From positions 1 to 64,000 of IMG/VR virus record IMGVR_UViG_3300045282_000083: a DNA stretch of 64,000 nucleotides; one strand, 5' to 3'. Shown piece after piece: positions 40,869-48,148 of this stretch. A model generated the notes under the pieces. It was given only the letters and a program-made list of their open reading frames with translations, was not told where the DNA came from and did no database searches. The stretch's first letter is position 1, and every line of letters starts with the position of its first letter. The position numbers were made by a program, and so were the translations under genes. Origin of the DNA: a virus.

Positions 40869-41284
40869 TTGTTCCCTCTGATCTCCAAAGACGTTTGGCA
40901 CTCGCTACCGAAGCCCTCGGCCGCATAGACCGCTTCGTAAGCCCGGTTCAGCATCCTGGTAGATTCCGCTAATGCCGATACATACCGATTGTTCAATCCG
41001 GCCCGCTGGGCTGCGGTGGCAATGAGAAGCAATGCCGACGCTCGCCCCAAATCCCCCGCCGCGTCCATCATGGCATTATGCATGGCTGCTCGTGCCCCGA
41101 AGTCCGCGTTGGGCATGGAATTATACCAATCCTCCAGGGAATAGAGATAGCTCTTAATTCCCTGCAAGCGCTCCTGAGCCATCTGCACTGGCGAGCGTAA
41201 TTGCACTTGATGCTCTGTGCGCATGTGCCCGACAATGTCGGCTGACACTGGGCTGGGGCAGATTCTAATCTCTAATTCGGTCAT
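40865..41284 (-). CDS. Helical hypothetical protein
   Basis: 139 residues with GGAGG site. Helix-rich and Ala-rich: MAQERLQGIKSYLYSLEDWY, NAMMDAAGDLGRASALLLIATA, RMLNRAYEAVYAAEG. Possibly a four-helix bundle. No family named. Overlaps neighbours by a few bases. Confidence 0.55.
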   Translation of the reverse strand: MTELEIRICPSPVSADIVGHMRTEHQVQLRSPVQMAQERLQGIKSYLYSLEDWYNSMPNADFGARAAMHNAMMDAAGDLGRASALLLIATAAQRAGLNNRYVSALAESTRMLNRAYEAVYAAEGFGSECQTSLEIRGNK

Positions 41285-41432
41285 TTAATGCCTCCGTGAT
41301 TGCCTTGTTGAGTCGGTCGCGCCACCTGTTTCGCAAGCGAATATCAGGGATGCTGGACCGGGTTGTCGTTCGGTAAAGAATACGCCATAGCGTCTGTACG
41401 GTATTTTCAACCAAATAGTCCACGTCGATCAT
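41265..41432 (-). CDS. Small hypothetical protein (55 residues)
   Basis: ATG 41432 after AGGAGG. MIDVDYLVENTVQTLWRILY then basic helix RLRNRWRDRLNKAITEAL. One of five consecutive 50-60 residue genes, each with a strong ribosome site and overlapping ends. Confidence 0.55.
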   Translation of the reverse strand: MIDVDYLVENTVQTLWRILYRTTTRSSIPDIRLRNRWRDRLNKAITEALNDRIRD

Positions 41433-41587
41433 AATGGCCTCCTGATACAATCCTCTGCTCTGGATACCATTTTTCTCCAAACGAGACTTCTGTTTGCAGG
41501 CTGCCAAAGCGAGGCTGTTCCCCAAACCACATTAATCATCTCTATCAACGCCGCATACGCCGCGTTGTAGATGTCAGATTCTGTCAT
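41429..41587 (-). CDS. Small hypothetical protein (52 residues)
   Basis: ATG 41587 after GAGAGG. MTESDIYNAAYAALIEMINVV then SLVWRKMVSRAEDCIRRPL. Similar in layout to its neighbours at 41265, 41584 and 41763 (short helices, aromatic residues, basic end), perhaps a small family. Confidence 0.5.
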   Translation of the reverse strand: MTESDIYNAAYAALIEMINVVWGTASLWQPANRSLVWRKMVSRAEDCIRRPL

Positions 41588-41766
41588 AATTGCCTCTCGA
41601 TTAGTTGTCTACAACGACATTCAAGTCTTTCGTATAGATTGAGTCTGGAGATTCCGCCTAAATCCATATACCAATTCGCCCATCCATTGTGGGTAAGTCC
41701 CACCAGCTGGCTCAGTGCATCTTCACAAACCTTTGATATCCACTTGGCCTGTTCGTATTCGTTCAT
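41584..41766 (-). CDS. Small hypothetical protein (60 residues)
   Basis: MNEYEQAKWISKVCEDALSQ, then GWANWYMDLGGISRLNLYERLE and CRQLIERQL. GAGGGA site. Shares the RLIE/QLIER-Q-L type ending with the gene before it. Confidence 0.55.
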   Translation of the reverse strand: MNEYEQAKWISKVCEDALSQLVGLTHNGWANWYMDLGGISRLNLYERLECRCRQLIERQL

Positions 41767-41921
41767 AATTGTCCCTCAATTAGACGTTTGGCGCGATCCC
41801 TGATTGCGTACCAAGCAGTATTTATGTCTCTCGCGGTCCAGTCAACCGTTGGCCCATGCAGGGTGATCAGTAGATAGTTGGCCGCTTCACCAGCAACAGC
41901 TAGGAGTTGTCCGTGTCCCAT
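41763..41921 (-). CDS. Small hypothetical protein (52 residues)
   Basis: MGHGQLLAVAGEAANYLLIT, then TVDWTARDINTAWYAIRDRAKRLIEGQL. Ends with RLIEGQL, close to RQLIERQL of the next gene, so a tandem duplication is likely. Start inside the 3' end of the ATP-grasp gene. Confidence 0.5.
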   Translation of the reverse strand: MGHGQLLAVAGEAANYLLITLHGPTVDWTARDINTAWYAIRDRAKRLIEGQL

Positions 41922-42657
41922 TATCCCACCTTATGCAATGTTCTGCGTACTTATCGACTCCGCCAGGAGTAATCCCTGGCCCAGTGTTGACTTCTAATAC
42001 AAATAATCCGCCCCACTTGGAACGAACTATATCCACAGCCCCAAAGTCCAGCCCAAGAGACTCGATAGCCTTCTTGGCCAGATGGTCTAGCCAGGAGAAC
42101 GGGGATTCGCATTCCACTAGCACCCAGCCCCTATTTTCGCTCCAAATGTTTGGGTCGTTCTCCACGCCCCGCTTGCGTCGTTTTCTCTGCACGCGAATGA
42201 CTTCGCCACGGAAAACGTGGACACGGTATTCCTCAAACTTCCGTATCCATTGGATGGAATAATCGTACCATTGGGCGTGATAAGGCGGACTTTCTCCTTT
42301 TGACACAATGATCGGCCCGTCACTTGCCGCGTGCCGAGTCATTTTTCTGAACACACGCTTATAATCGGTCACTTCGTCCCACGGATTCCAGATGTTAAGC
42401 TTAGGGATTCTGACACCTTTCTCCTCCATGGTAATCAGCGCCCCCAGCTTATGGGAAGCCAACTTGACAGCTTCCCAGCTGTTCAGGGATGTTCCTTGGC
42501 AAGGATACTGACTGCCATAACGGACAAACCGTGCGCCAGGACGGCCACGTGCCCGTCCGCGTGGCTTGCAGAACGATCCTTGCAATTCTGTAATCTTTGC
42601 CGCCAAAGCCCTAGCTGACGTGGCAGAGCAATTGGCATAGAGCACGAAGTCAATCAT
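41887..42657 (-). CDS. ATP-grasp ligase (RimK-like)
   Basis: 256 residues. The ATP-grasp fold is shown by KLGALITMEEKGVRIPK, the lysine segment DGPIIVSKGE, the strand pair EEYRVHVFRGEVIRVQRK, and the metal-binding C-terminus LDFGAVDIVRS then LFVLEVNTGPGITPGG with its E-x-N. Enzymes of this fold join a carboxylate to an amine through an acyl phosphate. Encoded in the same leftward operon as the amidoligase (45370) and glutamine amidotransferase (44381), six genes downstream of the latter. Substrate is likely a peptide or protein end; unknown. Confidence 0.8.
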   Translation of the reverse strand: MIDFVLYANCSATSARALAAKITELQGSFCKPRGRARGRPGARFVRYGSQYPCQGTSLNSWEAVKLASHKLGALITMEEKGVRIPKLNIWNPWDEVTDYKRVFRKMTRHAASDGPIIVSKGESPPYHAQWYDYSIQWIRKFEEYRVHVFRGEVIRVQRKRRKRGVENDPNIWSENRGWVLVECESPFSWLDHLAKKAIESLGLDFGAVDIVRSKWGGLFVLEVNTGPGITPGGVDKYAEHCIRWDNGTRTTPSCCW

Positions 42658-42818
42658 CTAAGAACCACGTAATTAGTGTCATCTTGAACGTAGAAGCAGC
42701 CGGTGTCTAATAGAATCTTTTGGATTCTACCGTGAAAAACGTCATAACTGTCGTCAAAATTGCAGCCCATTCGGGTCATTTTGCTCATAATACCGCAAAC
42801 ATAGCATAATTCATCCAT
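42654..42818 (-). CDS. Small Cys protein (54 residues)
   Basis: ATG 42818 after GGAGGTG. MDELCYVCGIMSKMTRMGCN, then DDSYDVFHGRIQKILLDTGC. A CxxC pair plus two later Cys might bind zinc. TGATG overlap with the ATP-grasp start suggests coupled translation. Confidence 0.5.
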   Translation of the reverse strand: MDELCYVCGIMSKMTRMGCNFDDSYDVFHGRIQKILLDTGCFYVQDDTNYVVLR

Positions 42819-42876
42819 ACTCACCTCCCGATTAGTTGCGGCGGGCCAAAGTCATCCATGACGCCGGCCCAGCACA

Positions 42877-43032
42877 TCAAACCGCAGAGACAACCTCAAG
42901 CTGGTCGTTGTAGCGGCACCCTTGGTCAAGCAGAGTGCGCCTGGCTCTCGTCATCCACGTGAACCATTGGGGAACAGCGTACACTCCGAGAAGGTTTTCC
43001 AGGGAGTCAGCAGCGTATCTGGCCAGACACAT
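42877..43032 (-). CDS. Small hypothetical protein (51 residues)
   Basis: ATG 43032 after AAGGAG. MCLARYAADSLENLLGVYAV then basic ARRTLLDQGCRYNDQLEVVS. Unknown. A 58-nt gap with a short CGGCG/CGCCG stem follows. Confidence 0.5.
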   Translation of the reverse strand: MCLARYAADSLENLLGVYAVPQWFTWMTRARRTLLDQGCRYNDQLEVVSAV

Positions 43033-43034
43033 AA

Positions 43035-43619
43035 TCACTCCTTGGCATGACGTTCGATGATTTTCTCAAGGACTTCAATGTCCTCCGCCGAGACCTTGTC
43101 AGGAACCGTATCTGTTGACCCCAGCACAACTTCCAATTCCTCCATTCTACGATCTACTTCCTCCGGTGGCAACTCATTTCCGGTGTCCCAGCAGTACATG
43201 CAGGTCGGTTCTTCATCGGGCAAGGGTGGCCAGTCCACAAGCAAATGGTCGCACTTGCCGCAGGTATATTTGTCGCTAACGAGCATTGTCACCCCTTTTT
43301 TGAGTAACGCCTTTATTAGGCGCTTGGATTCCTTCTTGGAATGTCCATCGCTACGCAGGATGGACAGCATGTGTTGTTTCAACTCCCTATCCTTCACGTA
43401 TTTCTTCTGGAGTCCACTTTTGCATATGCCGCACAGACAATTCGCGGCATGGTGTTGTCGCTTGCCCGTAGAGGCGATAGTTTTCGTAGCGTGACTCACT
43501 TCTAATCCTCCGGGTTCTGTCTGCGAAAACGAACCGTTCCAAGCGGCGACGGACTCTTCTTCTCCTGGCTGCAATTTCCGCCGCCGAAAGAAGTAGCTCG
43601 AAAACTTCTTGGACCACAT
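43035..43619 (-). CDS. Zinc-ribbon protein
   Basis: 194 residues from ATG 43619 after GGAGG. Cys pairs at CLCGICKSG (about 62), CGKCDHLLV (about 130) and CMYCWDTG (about 148), with a basic helix between (KQHMLSILRSDGHSKKESKRLIKAL). The two later CxxC pairs form a zinc ribbon. DNA/RNA or protein binding likely. Sits between the amidoligase genes and the ATP-grasp gene. Confidence 0.6.
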   Translation of the reverse strand: MWSKKFSSYFFRRRKLQPGEEESVAAWNGSFSQTEPGGLEVSHATKTIASTGKRQHHAANCLCGICKSGLQKKYVKDRELKQHMLSILRSDGHSKKESKRLIKALLKKGVTMLVSDKYTCGKCDHLLVDWPPLPDEEPTCMYCWDTGNELPPEEVDRRMEELEVVLGSTDTVPDKVSAEDIEVLEKIIERHAKE

Positions 43620-43909
43620 TAAACCTCCAAGGGAACCATGTATTCCCATAAATAGCTGTTCTTGTCAAAGGCACACCGATAGGAATGCCTCCTCTTGCCC
43701 CATTTGCAGAACTTCATGCCAGCGACAACTTTGACAATGGCCGCTCCGTCTTTGAAGCCGTTCCAAAATCCTTTAATTAGCCTACCTTGGCGAACGCTGT
43801 ATATCTTTTTGGTTCGCCTCTTGCCGCCACGGTCTAGCCGGATTGCTTTGTTGTCCACCAGCGCCAGTAACCTTACTTCCTTGTAAGGAGCCAACTCATT
43901 GAGCTTCAT
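43619..43909 (-). CDS. Basic hypothetical protein
   Basis: 96 residues, very basic: NELAPYKEVRLLALVDNKAI, LDRGGKRRTKKIYSVRQGRLIKGFWNGF, FCKWGKRRHSYRCAF. SH3-like beta pattern in the first half. Overlaps the next start by TAATG. Confidence 0.55.
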   Translation of the reverse strand: MKLNELAPYKEVRLLALVDNKAIRLDRGGKRRTKKIYSVRQGRLIKGFWNGFKDGAAIVKVVAGMKFCKWGKRRHSYRCAFDKNSYLWEYMVPLEV

Positions 43910-43917
43910 AACACTCC

Positions 43918-44310
43918 TTAGAAAGGAACCTCAGGCTGCACGTTCCCACCTCTGGCAATGACGTTCTCCACATCTCTCCGGAACATGGTGAACGTATTGT
44001 CGCTGTCAATCGCTTCCCTGTCGGTGATTTCGTCCGCCTCCTTCTCGGGTTTCAGCGTTACGCCAATGTACACGCCAAACCGGAAAGCGCTGGCTGGCAG
44101 GAGATAGCCATTCTCAGGAATGCCTTTCATGGCATAAACCAGGGCGTGAGTTTTGCCATTGTACCTTGACCGGCCAAGCCATTTGCATTCGATTTTGGTT
44201 CCTTTCCGCAGACTGACCGCCCTACTCCGTTGGTCAACGACCGTCGTGTCTTTGATTACGGTAGCGTGTACGGTCCTTCCACGCTTGATGTCTTTGTCGT
44301 GCAATTGCAT
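43918..44310 (-). CDS. Hypothetical protein in amidoligase operon
   Basis: 130 residues, AGGAGG site. Beta-type N-terminus (GRTVHATVIKDTTVVDQRSRAV, GTKIECKWLGRSRYNGKTHALVY) and an acidic middle (KPEKEADEITDREAIDSDN). Not recognised. Preceded by a hairpin leader. Confidence 0.55.
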   Translation of the reverse strand: MQLHDKDIKRGRTVHATVIKDTTVVDQRSRAVSLRKGTKIECKWLGRSRYNGKTHALVYAMKGIPENGYLLPASAFRFGVYIGVTLKPEKEADEITDREAIDSDNTFTMFRRDVENVIARGGNVQPEVPF

Positions 44311-44348
44311 ATTATCCTCCTATGTCCGCTGGGTTAGGCCATCGCCGT

Positions 44349-44369
44349 CCGGCTGGTGGGCACAGCCGG
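44349..44369 (-). promoter_or_regulatory. Hairpin leader between glutamine amidotransferase and next gene
   Basis: Minus strand: CCGGCTG and CAGCCGG form 7 bp around loop TGCCCAC, in the 70-nt gap. One of a family of intergenic hairpins whose loop contains CCCA. No T run. Confidence 0.45.
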
Positions 44370-44380
44370 TCAGCGAGGGT

Positions 44381-45379
44381 CTACATCACGAGTTTAGCGA
44401 ATTCGGCAGACACTTCAAGCAGGGTTGGCTCACTGATTTTGTCCTTGATCTGCTGAAGAGTGCCACGAAACGTGTCCGCAGACAGTGCATTAGCCTTATT
44501 CCGAGCCGCAATGACCTTTTCCCGAAGTATCCTCCGGTTAAGTGCCCGTGCGGTGGCGTTGTCGCAAAACAACTCGCCTTGCAAATCGTCCCTTGGTCCG
44601 TCATCGTTGGCGGGCAATTCATCGGCCTGACACCCTAATTCCTCTACGTCGTTTTTGCCGTAGTTGGTGGCCGTTTGGGACTTTTTTGTTTCCTGTTCGT
44701 AATACTCCTTCCAGGAAGCCGCACAGTGCGCGTCACGCAAGTAGGTGCTGCGGTCCTCGCAGCCTACTGCGCGGTGCACGTTGTTGTAATACGTGGCATG
44801 GCTGACACGGCCATCATAGCCGGTGTAAATCTTGGTCCCCCAGGGCTTGTACGTGTCGTTGGAGTACCAAATGCCGTCGTCCCATGTGCCCTGCTTCTCA
44901 TTGATGATAGTGGTTTTGCCTTGACCATCCATGATGACCAGCTTGGAGTGGCCGATGTAGTCAGAGATAAACTCCCTGATAGCGGCGTTGCGGTGAAAAT
45001 TCCTGGGCAGAATCTTCAGCATCGTGTCCACGAATACCCGCGTATCGCTCTTGTTCTTGTCATTGGCATACGCACATCGGCCAATGATGCCGTTGTGGGC
45101 CAAGGCCAACTGGCCATGCTGAGGAATTAGGAATGGATGGCAGTTGTCCAAATCCGTGGTGCCATGCGTGGCGATACGGGCGTGGAAGACCACGGGCACA
45201 CGGAGATTGCGGAACCAACTCCAATTCTGGCGGAACTCCTCCGCTTTCATGCCCTTCATGATCTGAAGCTTGCCCTCCGCTGGCCACATGGCTCCCCAGC
45301 CGTCCTTGTTCCTGTCCATGGCAGCCGCAAGATGATTCTTGGGGATATTGCCCTCCGGGGAGTAAATGATTATGCACAT
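44381..45379 (-). CDS. Class II glutamine amidotransferase
   Basis: 332 residues, AGGAGG site. Starts MCIIIYSPEG: Cys2 becomes the N-terminal nucleophile after Met removal. Conserved pocket residues: RIATHGTTDLDNCHPF and LALAHNGIIG. The N-terminal 190 residues form the glutaminase (Ntn hydrolase) domain; the C-terminal 140 are helical, acidic and of unknown role. It releases ammonia from glutamine, here presumably for the amidoligase encoded just before it (10-nt overlap). The domain is not fused to an asparagine synthetase or GlmS part. Confidence 0.85.
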   Translation of the reverse strand: MCIIIYSPEGNIPKNHLAAAMDRNKDGWGAMWPAEGKLQIMKGMKAEEFRQNWSWFRNLRVPVVFHARIATHGTTDLDNCHPFLIPQHGQLALAHNGIIGRCAYANDKNKSDTRVFVDTMLKILPRNFHRNAAIREFISDYIGHSKLVIMDGQGKTTIINEKQGTWDDGIWYSNDTYKPWGTKIYTGYDGRVSHATYYNNVHRAVGCEDRSTYLRDAHCAASWKEYYEQETKKSQTATNYGKNDVEELGCQADELPANDDGPRDDLQGELFCDNATARALNRRILREKVIAARNKANALSADTFRGTLQQIKDKISEPTLLEVSAEFAKLVM

Positions 45380-46230
45380 GACGGAACCTCCTGGTCTTCG
45401 AGATGCTGGAGCACACGCAACTCCAAAAGATACTTCGTGAGATTAGGATACGTGGTGGAATGGCGACCGACGTAGTTCGCAAAAGCCGAGTCAAGCTTAC
45501 CTGGCTTGTGCAGCTTGGTGGAGATAACTTCTTTGTAATCCACGTTCCGCGTGAACTCTACCGCCGCAATCACTGCTTCGATGGCTTTCCTGACACGGTC
45601 CTCCCGCATGTTTCCCCGGAAGATGCGAACTTCCAGGGTATTGGCGGTGATGTTTGTAGCAATGTAGCGAGTGTCCTGGTAGCCAATCGTGTGAAAGGTG
45701 GCTGCCTTCACGTCCACCTGCCGTGCCCATTGCCCGCATGTTTCCTTGTCTCGCTGGGACAGCCGTTGGAATAACGCCCCGTTGATAAGCTTGGCGAACC
45801 AATACAGGTGCTTCCTACGCAATTGCCTCCTGGCAATCTGGCCGGCATTGATATTCCTGCGAATTTGGATACCTTCGAAAGCTGGCCAGGAAACGTGGAT
45901 ATGCAATCCACATCGGCCGGACGTATGGGAAGTATACCCCATCTTCCGTAGCTCGTCAATAAGCTTGAAGAACGCCCCAACAGGTGTTTTCTTGGGGCGT
46001 TGCTGAAGCCACAGCTTTCGGGAGATTGGTTGAGTAACCAACTCCCAGCCATATGAACTCAAGCTGCCATCGTGCTTGGCAAAGCACCACTTGGGTTGCT
46101 TGAGAACCCCTAGACCGTCACATTTCCCTTGGCTGTCCTTAGCTTCCACTTCTAGCTCAATCCCCAGCCAATACGAATCTTTCCCAAAGAAACGTATGCT
46201 GGGTTTGTAGTCATGTTCATGCTGACGCAT
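45370..46230 (-). CDS. Amidoligase (glutamine synthetase / GCS fold)
   Basis: 286 residues from ATG 46230 after GAGGG; the frame opens 105 nt earlier. Motifs of the amidoligase family: WLGIELEVEA (metal Glu residues), KHDGSLSSYGWELVTQP, GLHIHVS, and NTLEVRIFRGN near the end. These enzymes form an amide between a carboxylate and an amine at the cost of ATP. First gene of the operon after a strong extended -10 promoter and a hairpin leader. Together with the following glutaminase and the ATP-grasp ligase it predicts a small peptide-bond-forming pathway. Confidence 0.85.
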   Translation of the reverse strand: MRQHEHDYKPSIRFFGKDSYWLGIELEVEAKDSQGKCDGLGVLKQPKWCFAKHDGSLSSYGWELVTQPISRKLWLQQRPKKTPVGAFFKLIDELRKMGYTSHTSGRCGLHIHVSWPAFEGIQIRRNINAGQIARRQLRRKHLYWFAKLINGALFQRLSQRDKETCGQWARQVDVKAATFHTIGYQDTRYIATNITANTLEVRIFRGNMREDRVRKAIEAVIAAVEFTRNVDYKEVISTKLHKPGKLDSAFANYVGRHSTTYPNLTKYLLELRVLQHLEDQEVPSCA

Positions 46231-46277
46231 GACTAAACCCTCGCAACATAGGCCAGCCAACCCGGCCACAGGCGAGG

Positions 46278-46293
46278 GGCTGGTGGGACAGCC
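46278..46293 (-). promoter_or_regulatory. Hairpin leader of the amidoligase operon
   Basis: Minus strand: GGCTG-TCCCA-CCAGCC stem-loop in the leader between promoter and amidoligase start, again with CCCA in the loop. Then a GGCC-rich segment and GAGGG ribosome site. Confidence 0.45.
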
Positions 46294-46323
46294 GCTCACA
46301 TGGGGTCGAAATCGAACCAAACA

Positions 46324-46351
46324 AACATACCACAAAAACGCGGGAAGTCAA
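46324..46351 (-). promoter_or_regulatory. Promoter of the amidoligase operon
   Basis: Minus strand: TTGACT, 16-nt spacer, TATGTT, with TGG before the -10. The spacer and downstream bases (TTTTGTGGTATGTTTGTT) are shared with the promoter at 47960, so both belong to one regulated class. Confidence 0.65.
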
Positions 46352-46357
46352 ATCAAA

Positions 46358-46528
46358 TTATCCTTCTCCCCCGTAGTCTCGCAATATGCTGTCAAAGTGA
46401 TCCGGATTAGGCCGCTGGACGAGGACGTTGTACAATGTCTCACCGTCCTTGAGACGGATGGCGGTGATTTTCCCATAGACGATGCTGCCGTCAGCCATTT
46501 CGACCGGGATAATGTCCCCTACTTGCAT
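46358..46528 (-). CDS. Small beta protein (56 residues)
   Basis: ATG 46528 chosen because AGGGGGG lies 6 nt before it; a second ATG 24 nt up has none. MQVGDIIPVEMADGSIVYGK then ITAIRLKDGETLYNVLVQRP: a small SH3-like barrel. Possibly a nucleic-acid or protein adaptor. Confidence 0.55.
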   Translation of the reverse strand: MQVGDIIPVEMADGSIVYGKITAIRLKDGETLYNVLVQRPNPDHFDSILRDYGGEG

Positions 46529-46926
46529 TTGTTGCCCCCCTTGGAACGCCATTTGATTGCTTCAGCTTCTAGGAACCTGCGATGGAACTTCCGCAGCCAG
46601 TTTTCCATGCCGTTTCGATTCAGGCGCCGCGTGGAGATATGCTCCAATACGCTGGCGACGGTCTGATCGGACAGCGGATTCTTGGGGTCGCTCGGCGTGA
46701 AGTCTGTTGATGCATAGACAACAGCTGGACCAACATAGCTGCTACGGCTTCTAACGCCATTGCTGGCCAAGTCTGAAGCTTTCCTTGTACCCCCTGGATA
46801 GCCGGTCAGCACAATGTGCATTGTCTGCTGGCTGGCTTCGTCCAATTGTCCAGACGGATAGGCCATGGATAACGAAAACGATGGCCCATTTTCATACGGA
46901 CGCATACGTATCATCCGCGTTTTCAT
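46519..46926 (-). CDS. Hypothetical early-region protein
   Basis: 135 residues from ATG 46926 with AAAGGAGAG. MKTRMIRMRPYENGPSFSLS, a strand PAVVYASTDFTPSDPKNPLSD, and a basic C-terminal helix (RNGMENWLRKFHRRFLEAEAIKWR). Not recognised. Confidence 0.55.
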   Translation of the reverse strand: MKTRMIRMRPYENGPSFSLSMAYPSGQLDEASQQTMHIVLTGYPGGTRKASDLASNGVRSRSSYVGPAVVYASTDFTPSDPKNPLSDQTVASVLEHISTRRLNRNGMENWLRKFHRRFLEAEAIKWRSKGGNKCK

Positions 46927-46994
46927 CGCGTACTCTCCTTTAAGCAGGCGAACAGCAAAAACGCACACACTAAGAACGCGACCAGATAGTCCAC
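46923..46994 (-). CDS. Tiny transmembrane peptide (23 residues), GTG start
   Basis: GTG 46994 after AAGGAG; MDYLVAFLVCAFLLFACLKE followed by STR. One membrane helix with a short basic tail, then TGA overlapping the next ATG. Coupling and ribosome site support translation. Could be an inner-membrane effector acting early. Confidence 0.5.
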   Translation of the reverse strand: MDYLVAFLVCAFLLFACLKESTR

Positions 46995-47012
46995 GTACAA
47001 TTCTCCTTGCCC

Positions 47013-47074
47013 GGCACTGGGCGTGATGCCCCACGTTCACCATGGGACATCACCCAAGGTCGCAACAAGCGCCC
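47013..47074 (-). promoter_or_regulatory. Structured leader, GCCCAGTGCCGG class (a)
   Basis: Minus strand order: TTGCGACC, then GTGATG-t-CCCA ... TGGG-g-CATCAC hairpin, then GCCCAGTGCCGGG and AGGAG. The same order occurs at 50351-50427. Reads as a repeated RNA element in front of short genes. Confidence 0.55.
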
Positions 47075-47090
47075 CTGGCTCCAGGGTGCA

Positions 47091-47327
47091 TCAAAACCAT
47101 TCCAAAATGGATTGTTCTTCCAGTCCTTGGTATTCCACGTATTCCGCGTTGGTAACTGGCAGCCCTTCTGTGAATATTCCAGAGGCCAACGCATCCTCCC
47201 CGCAGCCGTGGCAAAGGTAAATCGGGTACTTGCTGTCCACGGTCAGGTTGGTGAACGGCCGGACATTGTGACGCCGGCAACGTCCGTGGCAAGCTGGACA
47301 GTGGGCATCAGAGCATTCACAAGTCAT
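47091..47327 (-). CDS. Cys-rich zinc-finger-like small protein
   Basis: 78 residues. CECSDAHCPACHGRCRRHNV gives at least two zinc sites, and a second pair is YLCHGCGEDALASG. Ends YVEYQGLEEQSILEWF. Strong ribosome site. Possible nucleic-acid or host-protein binding factor. Confidence 0.55.
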   Translation of the reverse strand: MTCECSDAHCPACHGRCRRHNVRPFTNLTVDSKYPIYLCHGCGEDALASGIFTEGLPVTNAEYVEYQGLEEQSILEWF

Positions 47328-47329
47328 GA

Positions 47330-47503
47330 CTATACCTCCGACGTAGGTTCAGGAATGTGCTTAATCCATTTGCAATCCTTAACGTACAGGAAATCTTCCC
47401 CTGTACCCATGATTTCGCAAGTGTCGTTTTCTTCCCAGAGCACGACCTGAAGCCGGTTGCTCCACTTGTCCTTGACCCACCAGTAGCCAACTTTGTCAGG
47501 CAT
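47330..47503 (-). CDS. Small hypothetical protein (57 residues)
   Basis: ATG 47503 after GAGG. MPDKVGYWWVKDKWSNRLQV then VLWEENDTCEIMGTGEDFLY: a small beta barrel in character. Starts within the previous gene. Confidence 0.5.
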   Translation of the reverse strand: MPDKVGYWWVKDKWSNRLQVVLWEENDTCEIMGTGEDFLYVKDCKWIKHIPEPTSEV

Positions 47504-47633
47504 GTTCCCTCCTCGCGGGGTAAATGGTCCACAGAGCGATGTTAAGCAGACAGAACGCCAGGAAATCGAACGTCCCCGATGCTATCGTATGAAACGTGCC
47601 GATGAGCAGCAAGGCGACAGACAAGGCTTGCAT
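47496..47633 (-). CDS. Small two-helix membrane protein (45 residues)
   Basis: ATG 47633 after AAGGAGG. MQALSVALLLIGTFHTIASG and DFLAFCLLNIALWTIYPARR form two membrane helices with a turn. Early-type membrane effector or holin-like peptide; no lysis genes nearby. Confidence 0.5.
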   Translation of the reverse strand: MQALSVALLLIGTFHTIASGTFDFLAFCLLNIALWTIYPARREHA

Positions 47634-47646
47634 AGCGCCTCCTTAA

Positions 47647-47680
47647 TGCACTGGCCATACTCCCGGTGGGCCGGGAGAGT
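47647..47680 (-). promoter_or_regulatory. Structured leader, GGCCAGTGCA class (d)
   Basis: Minus strand: CTCCCGG-CCCA-CCGGGAG hairpin, then TATGGCCAGTGCA and the ribosome site of the membrane peptide gene. Follows directly on the stop of the gene at 47694. Confidence 0.55.
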
Positions 47681-47693
47681 AGCGAAAGCATTA

Positions 47694-47927
47694 CTAGGGC
47701 AGGCAGATCGTGGCCGGATTGAGCCACACTTTTGTCAATTCGGCTGCCATTTTGTTAAGCTCGTCCGCCTCCTTGGCAAAAAAACCAGGATCGTTGCCAC
47801 GTCCGATTGCAGCGTCACTGACATCCTCCTTGACTTGGGCAAACACCTCCACGGACAAGTTGCGGAACTTGCTTATAAGTTCCAGGAGTTCAGAGGACAG
47901 AGATTGGGCTTTTTTTGCAAGGCTCAT
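47694..47927 (-). CDS. Small helical protein
   Basis: 77 residues from ATG 47927 after GGAG. Helical: SLAKKAQSLSSELLELISKF, VEVFAQVKEDVSDAAIGRGN, EADELNKMAAELTKVWL. Coiled-coil possible. Directly behind the promoter at 47960. Confidence 0.55.
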   Translation of the reverse strand: MSLAKKAQSLSSELLELISKFRNLSVEVFAQVKEDVSDAAIGRGNDPGFFAKEADELNKMAAELTKVWLNPATICLP

Positions 47928-47959
47928 AATAGCTCCAAAGAAAAGTTTCCGAACGAACA

Positions 47960-47987
47960 AACATACCACAAAATCCGCGAAAGTCAA
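47960..47987 (-). promoter_or_regulatory. Leftward promoter, same class as 46324
   Basis: Minus strand: TTGACT, 16 nt, TATGTT with TGG before it, and TTTTGTGGTATGTTTGTT in common with the amidoligase promoter. Overlaps the stop of the gene upstream. Confidence 0.65.
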
Positions 47988-48148
47988 GAAAATTTTTCAG
48001 TGTACAGCCATCGTCCTTGGCCAATGGAGTTCCAGCGGCATAACACCGCATGGAACTCTTCCTCCGCACGCAAGCACACTTCGCCCGTGCCTGTGCGTCC
48101 TGTTGGGATGTGCAGCCAATTAAAGGCAAATAGTCTTCTCATGTTCAT
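47984..48148 (-). CDS. Small hypothetical protein (54 residues)
   Basis: ATG 48148 overlaps the previous stop. MNMRRLFAFNWLHIPTGRTG, then VCLRAEEEFHAVLCRWNSIGQGRW. Unknown. Confidence 0.5.
   Translation of the reverse strand: MNMRRLFAFNWLHIPTGRTGTGEVCLRAEEEFHAVLCRWNSIGQGRWLYTEKFS

Noticed and set aside
46300-46330. Possible tRNA T-arm (GGTTCGATTTCGACC, minus strand)
   Set aside because: Lies in a promoter leader and no cloverleaf fits.
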